A DNA stretch of 64,000 bases, taken from contig CP071496.1 of assembly GCA_017354895.1 (NCBI GenBank), positions 2,914,001-2,978,000 on the forward strand, in the 5' to 3' direction. The notes under the pieces were generated by a model. That model had not been told where the DNA came from. It saw only the letters and a program-made list of their open reading frames with translations, and made no database searches. The position numbers were made by a program, and so were the translations under genes. Origin of the DNA: Podospora comata (taxonomy: Eukaryota; Ascomycota; Sordariomycetes; Sordariales; Podosporaceae). Each line of letters opens with the position of its first letter. Position 1 is the stretch's first letter. Positions 7,937 to 20,485 of this stretch are shown one piece after another.

Positions 7937-10900
7937 TCACCAATCCGGTGCACTCCCACACCCCCCTCCCCCAGCCATAACCTCCACCGGCCTCCTCATC
8001 CTATTCTCCACATGCGGCTTCACCCCAGGCTTCTTCGCCCTATGTCCCTTCCAGTTCCCACCCGCCGGCGTTTCCAACCCCAGCTTCCTATCCAACTCCT
8101 TCAACTGTCCCTCTCCCGCCTCTCCACTCTTAACCATCCACTTCTTCGTCCCCAACTTCTCATCAAGCTCCTCAACCGGCGGCAGCTTAACATAAACCAT
8201 CCCATCGTCTCTCTCCTCCACCTCGAAGGTAGCAATCGACAGCTCCGAATCATTCTTGCAGGCACCATTGGACAAGTCATAGTTCCTCTTGTGGTGCGGA
8301 CAAGAAACATACGCCGCCTCACCCGTGCTGGGAGAAGACGAGCTGGTCCCAATCAGACCATCAGACAGGATAAACGCCCGCTTGTGAGGGCACATCTGCT
8401 GAGTGCAGTAATACTTCCCCTTGACTCTAAACAGCGCGAGCTGGGTGTCGCCTCGCTTGACAGCGGCCGAGATGCCGTTGGGGATGTCATCCGCGCCCTT
8501 GAAGTACGACGACTCGAGCATCGGCTGCCAGGTCAACGATGACCACGTCTTGGACAGCCCGGCGAAATCTTCCTTGGCCGAGGCGTCGCTCGGCCAGAAA
8601 GTCGGGCGGAGCTGGCCGCGATCCGTGTCGAGCTCCATTGTCTCGACTGTCTCTGTCGTGTTGGCGAACTGCTTGAACTGCGCGGCAATCTCGGGGTTGT
8701 TGATCGCTTCGGCCCACTCGTCAAAGAAGCTGTCGACCAGTTCTTGCATCTGGGCTTCGAGGGAGGCGTTGAGACCGAGGCTGTCGTCGAGGATCACAGA
8801 CCTGAGGTAGGCCAGACCGCCTGGGAGGGCTTCGAGCCAGCGAGCTGTGCGCTGGAGCTTGTCGGCCGTGCGGATGTAGAACATCAGGTAGCGGTCCAGA
8901 ATGGGAATGACTTCAGTGGGCGGCACGTCTTTGGCGAGGAGCTCAGAATGTCTGGGCTTGGCACCGCCATTACCGCCCACGAAGATGTTGAAGCCTTTCT
9001 CGGTGGCGATGAGGCCGAAGCTGGGAGAGAATGTCAGAAATGGGATATTTAACGGAGAAGTGAAAAGACATACTCTTTGTTTTGAGCTTCGGCGCACTCG
9101 CGCACACAACCACTCACCCCACCCTTGATCTTGTGAGGAGCGCGAAGAGACTTGTATCGCTCCTCCAGGCGGACAGCCATGCCGACACTGTCACCGATGC
9201 CATAGCGACACCAAGTGGTACCTACGCAACTCTTGACTGTCCTGAGGGACTTGGCATAGGCGTGCCCAGACTCCATGCCAGCATCCACCAACCTCTTCCA
9301 GATGTCAATAAGATCCTGTTTCTTGGCACCAAACATGTCGATTCTTTGACCGCCAGTGATTTTGGTGTACAGCTTATAGTCTCTCGCCACCTCTCCAATA
9401 ACCACAAGCTTTTCAGGGGTAATCTCTCCAGCCGATACTCGAGGTACAACCGAGTATGTGCCGTTCCGCTGGATGTTGCCCAGATATCTGTCGTTGGTTT
9501 CCTGCAGACCATGGTGAGGCTTATCCATGACGTGCTTGTTCCATAAGCTTGCAAAGATGCTGGCCAGCGTGGGCTTGCAGGCTTCGCACCCTATGCTCTC
9601 TGGGTCGACGCCGGCTTCCTTCATCACTTCCTGGAATGTGGTCAACCGCTTGACCATGATGATGTTGTAGAGATCAGCACGGCTGTAGTTGAAGTGAGGG
9701 CAGATGGTGTTCTTGACCTCATTGCCCATGTCCTTCATAGTCTTGTTGAAGATGGAGGTCACGAGAGGCATGCAACCTCCGCAGCCTGTGCCAGCTTTTG
9801 TGCAAGACTTGACCTCCCCGATGGACTTGCAGGTACCGTCCTTGACAGTGTTGACAACATCTGCTTTGGTGACATTGTGGCAACTGCAAATCTGGGTGTC
9901 ATCGTCGAGATCATCACCATCGTCAGCACCCTCCTTCTTGGCACCAAGGATAAGCTGTGACGGTGGGACGTCGAGCTCTTTCTGGTTCTTGACTAAGGGG
10001 ACAAGCTTGACGTAGTCGGATGTGTCACCGATCATCATGCCACCAAGGAGGTATTTGCCGTCCACCGAGAAAATGTACTTCTTGTAGATGTTGAGAAACG
10101 GGTCCTTGTAGGTCAAGGCCTTGACTGGGGCCGGAGGGGCGCCATTGGTGAGCACCTTGACTGCTGATAACGGCGAGGCGGGTTTCTTCTTTGCCTTTGC
10201 GGGAAGGTACTTTGGCCCGTCACGGTCAGCAAAGAAGTCTCCAAAGCTGGCAACCTCGACGCCTAGCAGCTTCAGCTTTGTGCTCAGGTCAGGGCGTTTG
10301 TATAATCGTGGCTGATGGTGTTGTGATTGTGTGAGGTTGAATGTGAGAACGTCAGCCATTTCCACTCCCGGGGCAATCAGACCAAACGTCTGACCTTGCC
10401 AGCTTGCGCACTCTCCAATGGCGTAGATGTCTGGATGGCTGGTCTGAAGGCTGTCATCAACGACGATGCCGCCGCCACGGTCAGCACACAGAATGCCTGA
10501 TTGCCTGGCCAGCTCGTCTCTTGGTCGGACACCGATAGCGAAGCAAATGGTCGAGCACTCCATGTACTCGCCATCTTCAAAGTGAACACCCTTGATGCTG
10601 TTGTCCTCCGTCACCTCAATCCTGCCCACTCTCTTGCTGAGCAAAACGTCAGCACCGAGGCTTCGCACTTGTTCCACAACCATGCCGCCTGCGTCAGCGT
10701 CCAGTTGCCGGCTGAGAACCCATCGATTGCGCTCAATGACTTTGACCTTCTCGAAGCATCCCAAGTCCATCATAGCCTTGGCAGCTTCGAGTCCCAACAA
10801 GCCACCTCCTACTACGGCACCAACTGTGCCCTTTTGGTTCGCTGAGAAAGCAATGAGCTTCTCCAGGTCCTCGACAGTTCTGTAAACAAAGACGCCCTTG

Positions 10901-11397
10901 GCGTCATGACCGGGCGTGTGTTTTGGCAGCACGGCATCGGAGCCAGTAGCCAGAACCAAGATGTCGTAACTGACTTCGTCACCATTTGCGCAGATTATGG
11001 TCTTTTTGTTTGGGTGGATTTCGGTGACTTTGGTGTTCAGGTGGTAGCTGAGAGCTCCGTCAGGTACAGCTGTGTACTGCAGCATTGGCGTCAGTGTTGC
11101 TCATGGACGTCAAGAGCAGAGACATACCCATTCTAGTGGATTCAGGTACAAGTTCTCAATCTTGCGATGCTCAAAGAAGCTGGTCAAGCCAACTCTGTTG
11201 TATGCCAAGTGTGGCTCTTCGCCAACTACTACAACGTTGTACTCGCGCGATCTGGCATCGAGTTTGAGGAGTTTCTCTCTGTTGGGAGGTTAGAGATATC
11301 CGCAATCCAGGGACTTGAACTGGCTCATTGCTCACATGAAGCTGATGCCCACCATTCCCAGACCAACAACAACAATCTTCTTGCGCCCGACTGCCAT
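7937..11397 (-). CDS. niiA: Assimilatory nitrite reductase [NAD(P)H]
   Basis: Reduces nitrite to ammonium in the cytosol, second step of nitrate assimilation (Aspergillus niiA, Neurospora nit-6). Four exons (11397-11336, 11278-11128, 11076-9074, 9020-7937) encode 1099 residues; introns are 57, 51 and 53 nt. Order of parts: FAD dinucleotide fold ([12 protein letters not shown], 7-18), NADH-binding fold ([14 protein letters not shown], about 160), BFD-like [2Fe-2S] domain (CSCHN...[11 protein letters not shown], about 468-507), siroheme/ferredoxin repeats with the four cluster cysteines (CVGTTWC and GCVREC, about 688-732), then a Rieske-type C-terminus (CPHKR...[13 protein letters not shown]). 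Exon 1 was fixed by the glycine-rich N-terminus and exon 2 by [15 protein letters not shown]. No nitrate reductase or transporter gene lies beside it. Confidence 0.97.
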
Positions 11398-11472
11398 TGT
11401 GGGCGGGCTGTGAGGAGGATCGTCCAGAATGGGGGTTATCGAAAGAGAAACAAGCCAGTTGAACAATGACAA

Positions 11473-12042
11473 GATAAGACGAGAGTCGTAGAGAAGCCAA
11501 CCCGAGTCAATCAAGGCTGGCGAGGCTGGATCAATGTCGTCAAAAAGCTAACCAGGAGAACATCAGAGGAAAGAGAAGTGACAAGGAGAGGAACAAGAAA
11601 GACGGGATGGTAGACATGGTCTATCATGGTGGCACTGCCATCGTCAGAGCATCTGGCCGGACACACAGCGAACGATATCTAATCTCTCATCAAGGTAGGC
11701 ATTCAGAGGCAATCAAGGAAATGCACATCTCCGGAGCCGTGCAGGTTGGTGTGTGAAGACGGCCGCGGACAGGCCCCAGGGGCGATTCATGACCATTTGG
11801 TGTACCAATGAGCATAGTGCAATATGTAATGACGCATGAAAGGCACCGGAGAAGCAGCAGCCACTTCGTTCAGCGACCGTGGGACTCCTCTGCTTTTGCG
11901 GATTCCTAGGTAGACGTTGCAGCGCGGGAGATGGTGATCTTTGATAGCGGATATCAGTGCAATGATAACACTTATCGGACCAATCAGGTGCCGCAGATTC
12001 CAACTTGTATCCAATGTGGAAGGAAGACACCCGCGGAGATAG
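11473..12042 (-). promoter_or_regulatory. Nitrite reductase promoter: clustered GATA, NIT4-like and CCAAT motifs
   Basis: Upstream of niiA are GATAAG (11473-11478) and a dense group GATAGC, GATATC, GATAAC and inverted TTATC within 11943-11976. CCAAT lies at 11980 and 12011. Two CCGCGGA elements (11763-11769 and 12031-12037) match 7 of 8 bases of the TCCGCGGA site recognised by the nitrate activator NIT4/NirA; the second abuts GATAG. In Neurospora and Aspergillus, nitrogen genes need the GATA factor NIT2/AreA plus NIT4/NirA, so the arrangement fits nitrate induction and ammonium repression. Motifs are seen; their use is inferred. Confidence 0.65.
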
Positions 12043-13373
12043 AGGCAGGCACGGGATGGTTCGGGGTGGACCAAGAGATTAGAGTTTTCTGCCTGTGTTT
12101 GTTTTACTTGACTTGCCGGAACTAATAATTGATCTGGGCTGTCTTTTGCAACGGCTTTTCCTTGACATCTCCGAACACACAAAACCCCCACTGACCCCTC
12201 GCCATCCTCACCAAATCCTCTTTAACGGTCTCGATCTACACTCTCCCCAGTGGCAATCCGGCCCCTGAAAGGAACGTAACTATCTATGGCTAGCTAAGGT
12301 TCATTACTTGCCTTCAGAGAGGATGAGTCCTCAGAGTTGACGTTGCATGTCATACACGGCCCCACTCGGCCCCATTGCTGCGAGAGCGCCGTGCTTGGCA
12401 TCTTCCACGCCGACTTGGTGTTGACATCGGCGCCGGCTTGGCAACCCTGTACTGAGGGCCGTTGAGATGCGACCATGTTACTTCAACTTGACACAAGGCC
12501 AAACTTCAATGGGAAAGACTAATTTTATCTGTGCCACGCCTCTATTGAGGCTCAATCGACGCCACACATTGCAAGTAATGAGTTGGGGGTTAATGCTCAA
12601 GCAAACAATCTAGCCAGCACGGAAAACTTACGCAAGCTTTCTACCCATCATGACAAAACTCACAAGCAAACTACCTCCCAGAACAATATCACCCCAAAGA
12701 TTCGGATACAGTTGAGCGTCGGGGGAGCTCTTGGTGCGGCTGGGCATGGTGACCCCATCGTGATGGGCCTACGGCGAAACCCATTCAGAGCTTCGTCCAT
12801 CCTCTAAGCAAAGGACTCTAGCATTTGGTCAACTGGTATTGTTTAGTTTGGGGACCAGAGCTTTGGAAAGATGCGATCTTAGTCAGTATTGTAGACTATC
12901 TGATCTTTGGTGAGCTTACAGGAAAAAGTTGAGAGGCTGCCATGATGCTATTCCTCACTTCCAACTTCATATGCAAGACTAACCTGATACAAGGACAGTA
13001 GCAGACGCGATTACTGAGAAGAGTTAGCAGGCTCTGCCAGGTGCAAAGATACAATCGTTCATTTAACCACCCAGGTCGCAGGCACCATGGCACCCCAAAC
13101 TTCCCGGGGCAGTCCATTCCCGACACCGTCGACAGAGGCAGAGCACAACCCACAACGTTACTTGGGCCTTAGGCTTGGTCATCTCTGGTCAACGAAACCT
13201 TCGGAGTATTTAGCCTCATCATCAGCTTCACTTACTTACGCACTGATGTGTGAACTCCAGTGGACCTCCGGCCTTACCTGTGTTAGTATTTAGATGATGA
13301 CTTCTTCTTCAACCACCTACAAGTCCCTCTGAGCCATCTTTACGGTACGGCAGTTGGCAAAGATCGAACCGCT
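12043..13373. other. Distal intergenic region upstream of the surface-protein gene
   Basis: Remainder of the roughly 2-kb divergent spacer between niiA and the gene starting near 13374. No RNA gene or repeat was found. A 5' exon encoding a signal peptide for the downstream gene might be here, but I could not identify one. Confidence 0.4.
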
Positions 13374-14044
13374 ATGGGTCTGTTTCATGATAAACGAGAA
13401 GACGGCGACATCATCGTGCCAGCATCTTGCTTTGCTGTGTGTGGTATGGTTAATAAACCTCATTCTCGTCAAAGCACACGGAGATTTTGACTGATGAATT
13501 GACAGGCGACGCTCGTACCGAGGCCCAACGCACTGGGACCAAGCCAAAACTTTGCGCGGCAGGTTCGGCATTCCGGGACTTGTATGAAGCCTGCAGGCTT
13601 TGCGTTGTGTATTTCCAAGGAAAATCACAGCCAGACACGATCATCCTACCCAAATTCCAGCACTACATCGACTGTTGCACAGCACTTGTCGGTCTTCCTC
13701 CACTCCCCCCTTCCCCTTCAATAAACACCAGTTCTACCACAACCAGACCATCGCCAGCAACGACTTACCTAGAACATTCACCTACAACTTTGGCTATCAT
13801 AACATCCACAAGCACGCTTCCACAGACAACGTCCCAAGGTTCTGAACCCTCCGACATAAGCCAACCCATTTCTATCCCAACTCCCATCACCACAACATCC
13901 TGCCTGTCTCCTACCTTAAGCCCGGCACCAACAACTCCAATAACAACAAGTGAGTCTGCTCATCGCAGCCATCTTACAATTTTGCTAATGAAAAACAAAA
14001 CAAAAACAGATATACCAACCCCCGAAAAAAACACTCCCATCAGC

Positions 14045-14078
<34 letters not shown>

Positions 14079-14455
14079 CCATCACAATAAGCACAGTGAT
14101 CAGCATAATAGTCGGCGTCCTACTCTTGTTCTTACTGGGGATGGTATACTGGAGCCGTCGAGCCAAAAGGACAGCACTACTCAATCCCCCTCGTCAGCAG
14201 CAGCAGTTAGAGTTACTAGGAGGAAGGCCAGTCCTCTTCCTGAATCCCCAGGGCTCGCTTCAAGAGATGAGCGAACACCATGGTTATGCCGAACTGGACG
14301 TGCCGAGGGTGTGGTATGAGCTCGATGCACGCTCACTGAGGAGCTTGAATAGGAGCTTGAAGTGGGCGATGAGCGGTGCGAGGTCACCACGGGGTAATGG
14401 TGGTCAAAATGGGGGCGATATCGCACCGGAGGTTGGCGTTAGAGAAGGGGTGTAA
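13374..14455 (+). CDS. Cys-rich, Ser/Thr-rich single-pass membrane protein (5' end uncertain)
   Basis: Deduced exons 13374-13443, 13506-13949 and 14010-14455 encode 319 residues. Intron 1 (62 nt) runs GTATGG to GACAG, branch CTGAT; intron 2 is exactly 60 nt (GTGAGT, branch GCTAATG, CAG) and would leave the frame open if retained. The product has a Cys-containing N-terminal part (VPASCFAVCG, LYEACRLCVVYF, YIDCC), a long Ser/Thr/Pro-rich, probably O-glycosylated stalk, an 11-residue Asn run, one transmembrane helix (STVISIIVGVLLLFLLGMVY) and a cytosolic tail. This layout is typical of fungal surface sensors or hypothetical cell-wall proteins. No signal peptide is visible, so an upstream exon may be missing. 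Function unknown. Confidence 0.6.
14039..14078 (+). repeat. (CAA)n microsatellite encoding poly-Asn
   Basis: A CAA/AAC trinucleotide run of about 11 units lies inside the coding exon just before the transmembrane segment. It encodes a homopolymeric Asn tract and is likely length-variable between strains. Confidence 0.9.
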
Positions 14456-14788
14456 GAAGGGAGATGCCGTATTTTTTGCTGGACATGTCATATGCGTTGA
14501 TCTTCATTGAATTCATGACCCATGCACGAAGTATCATAATTAATGCAGACAAATATGCAACAACAACAAAACTCAGGGTATTATTAGGCTTCTCTCAACT
14601 CATGAAACAAAAGCAGCAAGCAACAATGACAATCTCCCGCCCAGGAACAAACATCACTCCCTCGAGAACATGGTATACCGCTCCTCATCCTCATAACCCT
14701 CCACGCTCCAAACTCCCTCCTCCCCAGCTCCATCAACCCAACTCCCAGCCACCCTCCTCTCAACAGAACCACCACCCTGAAGATCCCC
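14456..14788. other. Convergent 3' spacer
   Basis: Shared 3' region between the plus-strand surface-protein gene and the minus-strand slm1 homologue. It is C-rich on the plus strand near slm1. No gene was seen. Confidence 0.45.
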
Positions 14789-16558
14789 CTAAGCCTTCAC
14801 GGCAGCCTTCTCATCCGCCGCCGCAGGTGCAGCAGCAGGAGCAGCAGCAGCAGGCGCAACCCCCGCCTCCTGAGCCTTAGCATCCGCCGCCGCCGAGGTG
14901 CTCGCCTCGGGAACAGCCACAACCGGTTTCGGCTTCTCCTCCGCACCAGTAACCCCCTGCGTTGCGGGCGCAGCCGCCGCCTCGACCGGATTGACCTTCA
15001 CCTCTTCCGCCGGACTCGGCACCGTCGGGCTCCCCGGCGTAGCCCCCGCCACCTTCTTGATAACCTCAAACCACTTCATCGCCTCGGCCGGACTGTGCGC
15101 CTTGAAGCTCAACTCGCTGCTCCCCGACAACTTGCCCCCCAACCCACCACTCTTGTCCTTCCCCTTGACGTTAAACTTCTCCCCGGCCGGCAAACCAATA
15201 ATCGCATCCGGCAAGTAAATACTTAACTCCGGTGTCGGGTCCTTCCTGTAGTTATCATCATCCTTGAACTCGTGCAAGAACTTGGCCGGGGTAACCACAT
15301 AGTAACCCGTGGAATACCCCCAGCTGAGCTTATTCCTACTCTTCCTCTCCAAGCTCCCCTCAATCAGCGCCTTGGTCGAAGCATGATTCTGATTCGGGAA
15401 CTGAATCGCCTCCACTGTCCTAGGCCCCTCCGCCGGATCAACCAGCTTATCCCCCGACCTCTTGACAAACCCCTTCCACTCAAAATCGGGCGGGATCCTC
15501 TGGGCAGAACCAAGCATGTCCGCATACAGCGCCTGCACCTTCAGCGCCTGGCCCCCAACAAAGCTGTTAAACGCCTCCATGGCCTGCTGCACCGTCCCGA
15601 TGACGTGCGCCTCAAACTCCTGAAAGTTCGCCTGCACAGCAATCAGATCGTTACGCTGATTGTTCTCCTCCTGGACCTGCTTGTTCAGCCTGTGCAGCAC
15701 GCCCCGCTGGATGACATACGGGTCGTCGTTAGGGTGGTGCTTGGCCCCGCTAGACTCAAAAGCAGCCGTGTGCTGGCCCAGAAGCTCAATGTGCTTCTGG
15801 GTCGTGTTGCGCGCCTTTTCGACTTCCTTGGCGCCCTTTTCCGCGCCGTGGGCGAGCTCCTTGGCCTTGTGCTTGATTTCCTTGTGGAGGCGCTCGAGCA
15901 CGGGCAGGACGGAGCCCTTGATGGATTTCTCCGTCTCGGCGTTGGTGTTGATCAGGGCTTGGGTGTTGACGCGCATGTTTTCAAAGAAGCCGGCGACGCC
16001 GCCGAGGGATTGATCAAAGTGCTCGCCTTCGCGGAGGGGTTTGGAGATGGTCTGATGATGGGGAGGGCATGTTAGTTGCGGTCTAGGAAAGCTGTAGAAA
16101 TAAAGGGGGATTCGTCGCACCTTCAAAACCCTCTCATACTCCTTGGATGAGTTCTTGTGCACCTTCTCGACCGCCTCGACGTACTCCTCGAGGTAACCGA
16201 CAGCATGCTTCCATGCCTGCAACCTCTGCGCAAGGAGGCCGGCCGTCTAAATCGCAAACATGTCAGCATATTCCCCCTGATACCATCTGCCCTAAAACGA
16301 GCCACTCACGGTGTTGGGATCGTGCTCAGGAACAGCCTCATCACTAAGGTTGCTCGCAAGCGTACTCTGCCTCGAGGGCTCAACAGGCGAAGTAACAGTA
16401 GACATTGTCGCTGGTTCTTCCCGAATAACACTACTCTCTGCTGGTGCTGTGGTAGTCTGTAACTTCTCCGGTTGCTGCTGAGCGGAGGCGGAAGAGGCAG
16501 TGGCGGACGTCTCTGGTTTGCGGAGAGAAGGTCCTCTCGAAAGTCGCTTGAAATGCAT
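14789..16558 (-). CDS. slm1: Slm1-like PH-domain protein (TORC2/PtdIns(4,5)P2 effector)
   Basis: Plasma-membrane protein that, in yeast, binds PtdIns(4,5)P2, sits in eisosome-associated domains and relays stress to TORC2 and actin. Three exons (16558-16310, 16246-16121, 16051-14789; introns 63 and 69 nt) give 545 residues. Residues 1-83 are a Ser/Thr-rich leader. Residues 84-310 are a helical F-BAR-like region (LQAWKHAVGYLEEYVEAVEK, then KHKAKELAHGAEKGAKEVEK). A PH domain follows at about 317-460 (FEWKGFVKRSG, GYYVVTPAKFLHEF, MKWFEVIKKVAG). The tail is Ala/Pro-rich and disordered. Family assignment rests on the F-BAR-like plus PH architecture and sequence resemblance. Confidence 0.88.
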
Positions 16559-18407
16559 CGAGAGATAAAGTAAAATAAAAATAAAAAGGAAGCGGTGTTG
16601 GGGTGGGTAGGTTGTTGGGCCTGGAGCCGGGGGGACGGGAGGGGGAGGGATCGAGTTAACAAGTGTGGAGAAACACAAGATTGGATGGTTGGCTGTTGGT
16701 GGTAAGGGTCCCTTTCCTTTTTCCTAGGATCCTAAATATGAACAAAACAAAAAAAAACAAGAAGAGGTTCGTCCCAACTACAAGCTCGTGCAGCAGCAGC
16801 TAGAAGTAAAGATATAGAAGCTTTTACACTCACCAAAAAAGTATGAGGTCATTGAAACCAAACCACAGGTCATAAGATCAACACCACCTACCGCGCCAGC
16901 CAGCAGCAGTAGGTATTTGTATTATTATTCCCTTCACCCAATCCACACAACAACCAACACACCAGCGCCTCTTGCGTAGCAGCAGCAGCAGCAAACAACC
17001 CCTCCTCTCCTCTCCTCCCTGCCAAGAGATCGAGCAAAAGTGGATCCTGTCTATCGACCAACGCCGATCTCAATTGGTCCCGCCAAGACGCAACCATCAA
17101 ATCCCATCATGCCATGACGTAACTCCACTTTCCAGCCAAAAAGCTGCCCCACATCAACAGCAAAACCCTTGTCCAGCTGGCAGATGCGTGAAGGCATCGT
17201 GGACCATGTCTCGTTTAAACAAAAAAATCAGCTCGCCATGGGAGACAATATCATGCGCATGGTTTGGTTTTTTTCCTTCTCTTTGGTCGCCGTTGAATGC
17301 TCGGCCGACCGTTGCAGATGGAAGTTATAGCTCAGCTGGGTTTTTTTTTCCAATCTTCTTTTAATGGAAAAAGGGTCCAATTGCATGACGTAGCCTCATC
17401 AGTGAACAAACAATCGGGCCTCCATGCTACTGCAAAGCAAACCACCACCATCACCCAAAGTGGGAATAGCTATCTCTGTTCTCAAGAGTGGTAGATCGAT
17501 CACCCATGCTCCCGTCTTGAAAACGTCCGCAGCTGAGCTGAGCTTATGAAATCCCAATCTGCACCGGCTTTCGGCTTGTCCGACTCCATTGCATATCTTC
17601 TTGTGTGAGGCCTCTTTAGGCAACTTCCCCCATGTTTCAAGCCCACAACACATTTCTTGTCTCACGATACACCACACATCTGTGTTCCAGATGCTATCCC
17701 AAATGTCTAGAACCCAGTCGATCTTTCCTCCCTAGACATGTACTGTCCTACACGACATCTCACTACGTACAAACCGCCAGATACTCCTCCCATCTCATCT
17801 CTTCGGCCTCAATCTCACAACCAGCACCAGTCACAAGCAAATAATCCATTTACTGGCTATACTTTGGTCTAGATTCATCTGCTGACTTTTTGACTATAGG
17901 GGGTATCGAAGGTATAAAGTAGCAACTGGTTCAGATGATGTCCTCTTCATCAATCCCCAAACCGAAAACACAGAGCGCCTCAAATAATCCACCGCTGCCC
18001 GATCCTCAATCTCTTTGATCGAGCCCTCGAACCCAGCCCACCACCAAAAGGAAAAAAGAGAAGAGAATGACCGTCAACTCCAAAACAAACATGAGACCTC
18101 CTCTTGATGTCAGTTCCCATCGCAAATGTGCCGCCTTTGGCAATCCCAAACGCCAACGACAGGTTGCCTCCATTACCCCCCTCCATGTGTGTCAATATCC
18201 CCCCATGCATTGGTCATTAAAACGCCTATTAAAAAAAAAGCTGCTCTTTGCAGCTGCCGAATGCCCTTTGCTGTCCACTAGCCCTGGAATCCAGGCAAAA
18301 GCAACAGAACAGACATTTATAATACAAAGGAAACCTCAATTTCCATCTCCATTCAGAACGCCCCTTATGCTTCATCAGGGTGTGCGTGCCGACGAGCTAT
18401 TGGACCT
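16559..18407. other. Tandem spacer: slm1 promoter and creD 3' flank
   Basis: About 1.85 kb between minus-strand genes. The part next to slm1 has A-rich and AG-rich tracts (GAGATAAAGTAAAATAAAAA near 16560) that read as pyrimidine-rich promoter sequence on the coding strand. Frames here are short and antisense to nothing. No RNA gene was recognised. Confidence 0.45.
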
Positions 18408-20485
18408 CTAGGCCAAGCCGCGTTGGGCACGGAGAAGGTGAAGCCGTCGGTGCTCATCGCCCTCCCCGTGCAGCGAGTGATGTGGGTACAATCCCACCGA
18501 CAATTGCCGCCAGCGGATGGGTGATGTTCTGCGTGTCCCAGGCCGACTCTGCGGGTTCATGTCGTCATCCTGAGTCGACGACTCTTGAGGGACCTCGGCG
18601 ATGCTTCCCAGGAACGAGTTGTCGGACCGGGTGAGTTCAGTAGCTCTCAACGGCGGCGATCGTTCCGGCGAACCTGGTTGAGGTGTGCTCGGTACGCTCG
18701 TCGCCGTTTCGTAGTCTGGGAGAACATTGTACGCCAGCGGCCGGACTGGTGTCTTGACAGCTGTCTGGTAACTAGGAACCTTGCTGAGCTCCTCAAGCTC
18801 TGCATAGTCGAGGTGCTGCAGTGCAGATTCGTCGTCGTCACTGTTGTGCCGAGTAAGCGGTAATGACGGCGGCGCCGACTGTTCATCAGTACGGGCATCC
18901 TCGGTATCAAGTTCTGATGCGTAGCTGGGCATGTGGCGTGCCGATTCCGCAGGCCGCATCGTGGGCCATGACTGATTACGATTGTGCTGATTAAGCTGAG
19001 TCTGCAACCTAGCAGTGAGCTGGTTGGCACTGAATGGCACACCATTAACGGGACTGCTGGCACCATGATAGAGTGCATTCAGATTCTCCACAGAGCTGGC
19101 GCGCGACCTTCCATAGATTGGGCTATTAACAGCCGACAGGCCACCAGCTGGTGTCTGTAGCCCGGTTGGATCCATATCCTCGTACAGCTGGTCAAGAACA
19201 TGCTCGCCGTAGCCTGGTGGTGCTATCGCGGCTACTTGCAGGGACGGTGTTCCGACCGGTACTTGTCGCACCAGATTCCCGTCCTCGTCCAGTGGCATAT
19301 TTGGCGATATGAAAATGGTTACCGGCAGCGTCGCCCTAAGCTCCGAAATGTGACCGTCGGGATTCTTCAAAGCCACAACCAACTTCAGCTTGTGTCGAAC
19401 TTTGATGCCCTTGGTGTTGACATCCTGCAAGCATTTCGAAAGTTTCTTCGGCAGGTTAAGCGAAGTGTTGAGAACCCAGCCCTCCTGACCGCTATCGTTG
19501 ATCATGTCCTGCCAATGCTCCTCGCGCGTGATGGGAAGTCGCCATGTCTCGATTTCTCTTTCTTTCCGGTATTCCTTAACCGAAGAGGCACCCGACGACC
19601 TAGTCGAGTGAAGCACAATTTCATGGACCTCGACCAGCTTCACGGTCATGTCGCCTAACTCCAGTCCCTTCAGTAATGGGGTAAATCTCGTTTCTAGAGG
19701 GATGCATGTGCCGAAGACCACCGCCTTCTGAGGGATCAGAATCGAGTAATCTATCTTGTTGGGCCAGATATTTTCCACACTCATCGCATGTAGAAACTCG
19801 AGGGCGGAGGATTCGAGGGTTCGGATGATGCGTAGCCGTTTGTAAGCGCTCAAATCGGATGCAAACTTGCCCCGCACTACTGATGCCTTCAGTCTGTAAG
19901 TGATGCTGGCCTCACGCAAGCCCTCCACGCTCTCCGTGGTATTACCAGGGAGCATGACTTGAAAGGGCCATTCGTAATTGCCAGGGCCTAGCGTGGTGCC
20001 CCTCGAATGATGTGTGTCGCCAGTCGGAATATGGTTGGAAGCGCCGACTCCAGCAAATGGTCGCCATCGGTGCTCGTAGAAGTTCACAGTCTTATCGATT
20101 CTGTGATGGTTAATTCCTGTCGCGGTTACTCTGGGATCGGTCCAACTACTCAACAGCGTCAGTGACTTGTACTTTGGTGCTTTCTCTGGCCGAATCCCAT
20201 ACCCATAGTGGATTGTGCCGGTCAATTTCAAGTTGATCGTCTCGACCTTTAATGGCGCAGACAAGCAAAGCACGACTGTTCCTTTGAGCAGTTGGCCAGA
20301 GGCCTCATGATCGTTACCGCGAAAGACAATAAAGTCGTTCTCGAGCCTGTGTTCCAGATTACCCGGTCAGCGGTTGTCATGCAAATAACCGAGGGTGTTC
20401 CAAAAATAAAACAAAAAATAGCTTACCTGATGTCGAACAGCGTACAGGCATTCTTCTTGGATGTGGAAAGGGTGAATAGAGGCAT
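18408..20485 (-). CDS. creD: CreD-type arrestin-related ubiquitin-ligase adaptor
   Basis: Arrestin-fold adaptor (Aspergillus CreD, yeast Rod1/Rog3) that recruits a HECT Nedd4/Rsp5-type ligase to plasma-membrane transporters and influences carbon catabolite repression. Two exons (20485-20427 and 20346-18408; intron 80 nt, branch GCTGAC) encode 665 residues. The short first exon encodes MPLFTLSTSKKNACTLFDIR, joining in frame to LENDFIVFRGNDHEASGQ. Arrestin N and C sheets cover roughly residues 20-370. PY-type ligase-binding motifs follow: PPGY (about 396), VPSY (about 544) and LPDY (about 563). The C-terminal third is Ser/Pro-rich and probably phosphorylated. The creC homologue is the next gene upstream on the same strand. 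Confidence 0.92.

Noticed and set aside
15272-16075. 267-codon plus-strand frame
   Set aside because: Antisense shadow of slm1, with the Leu/Arg-rich composition typical of GC-rich third positions read backwards.
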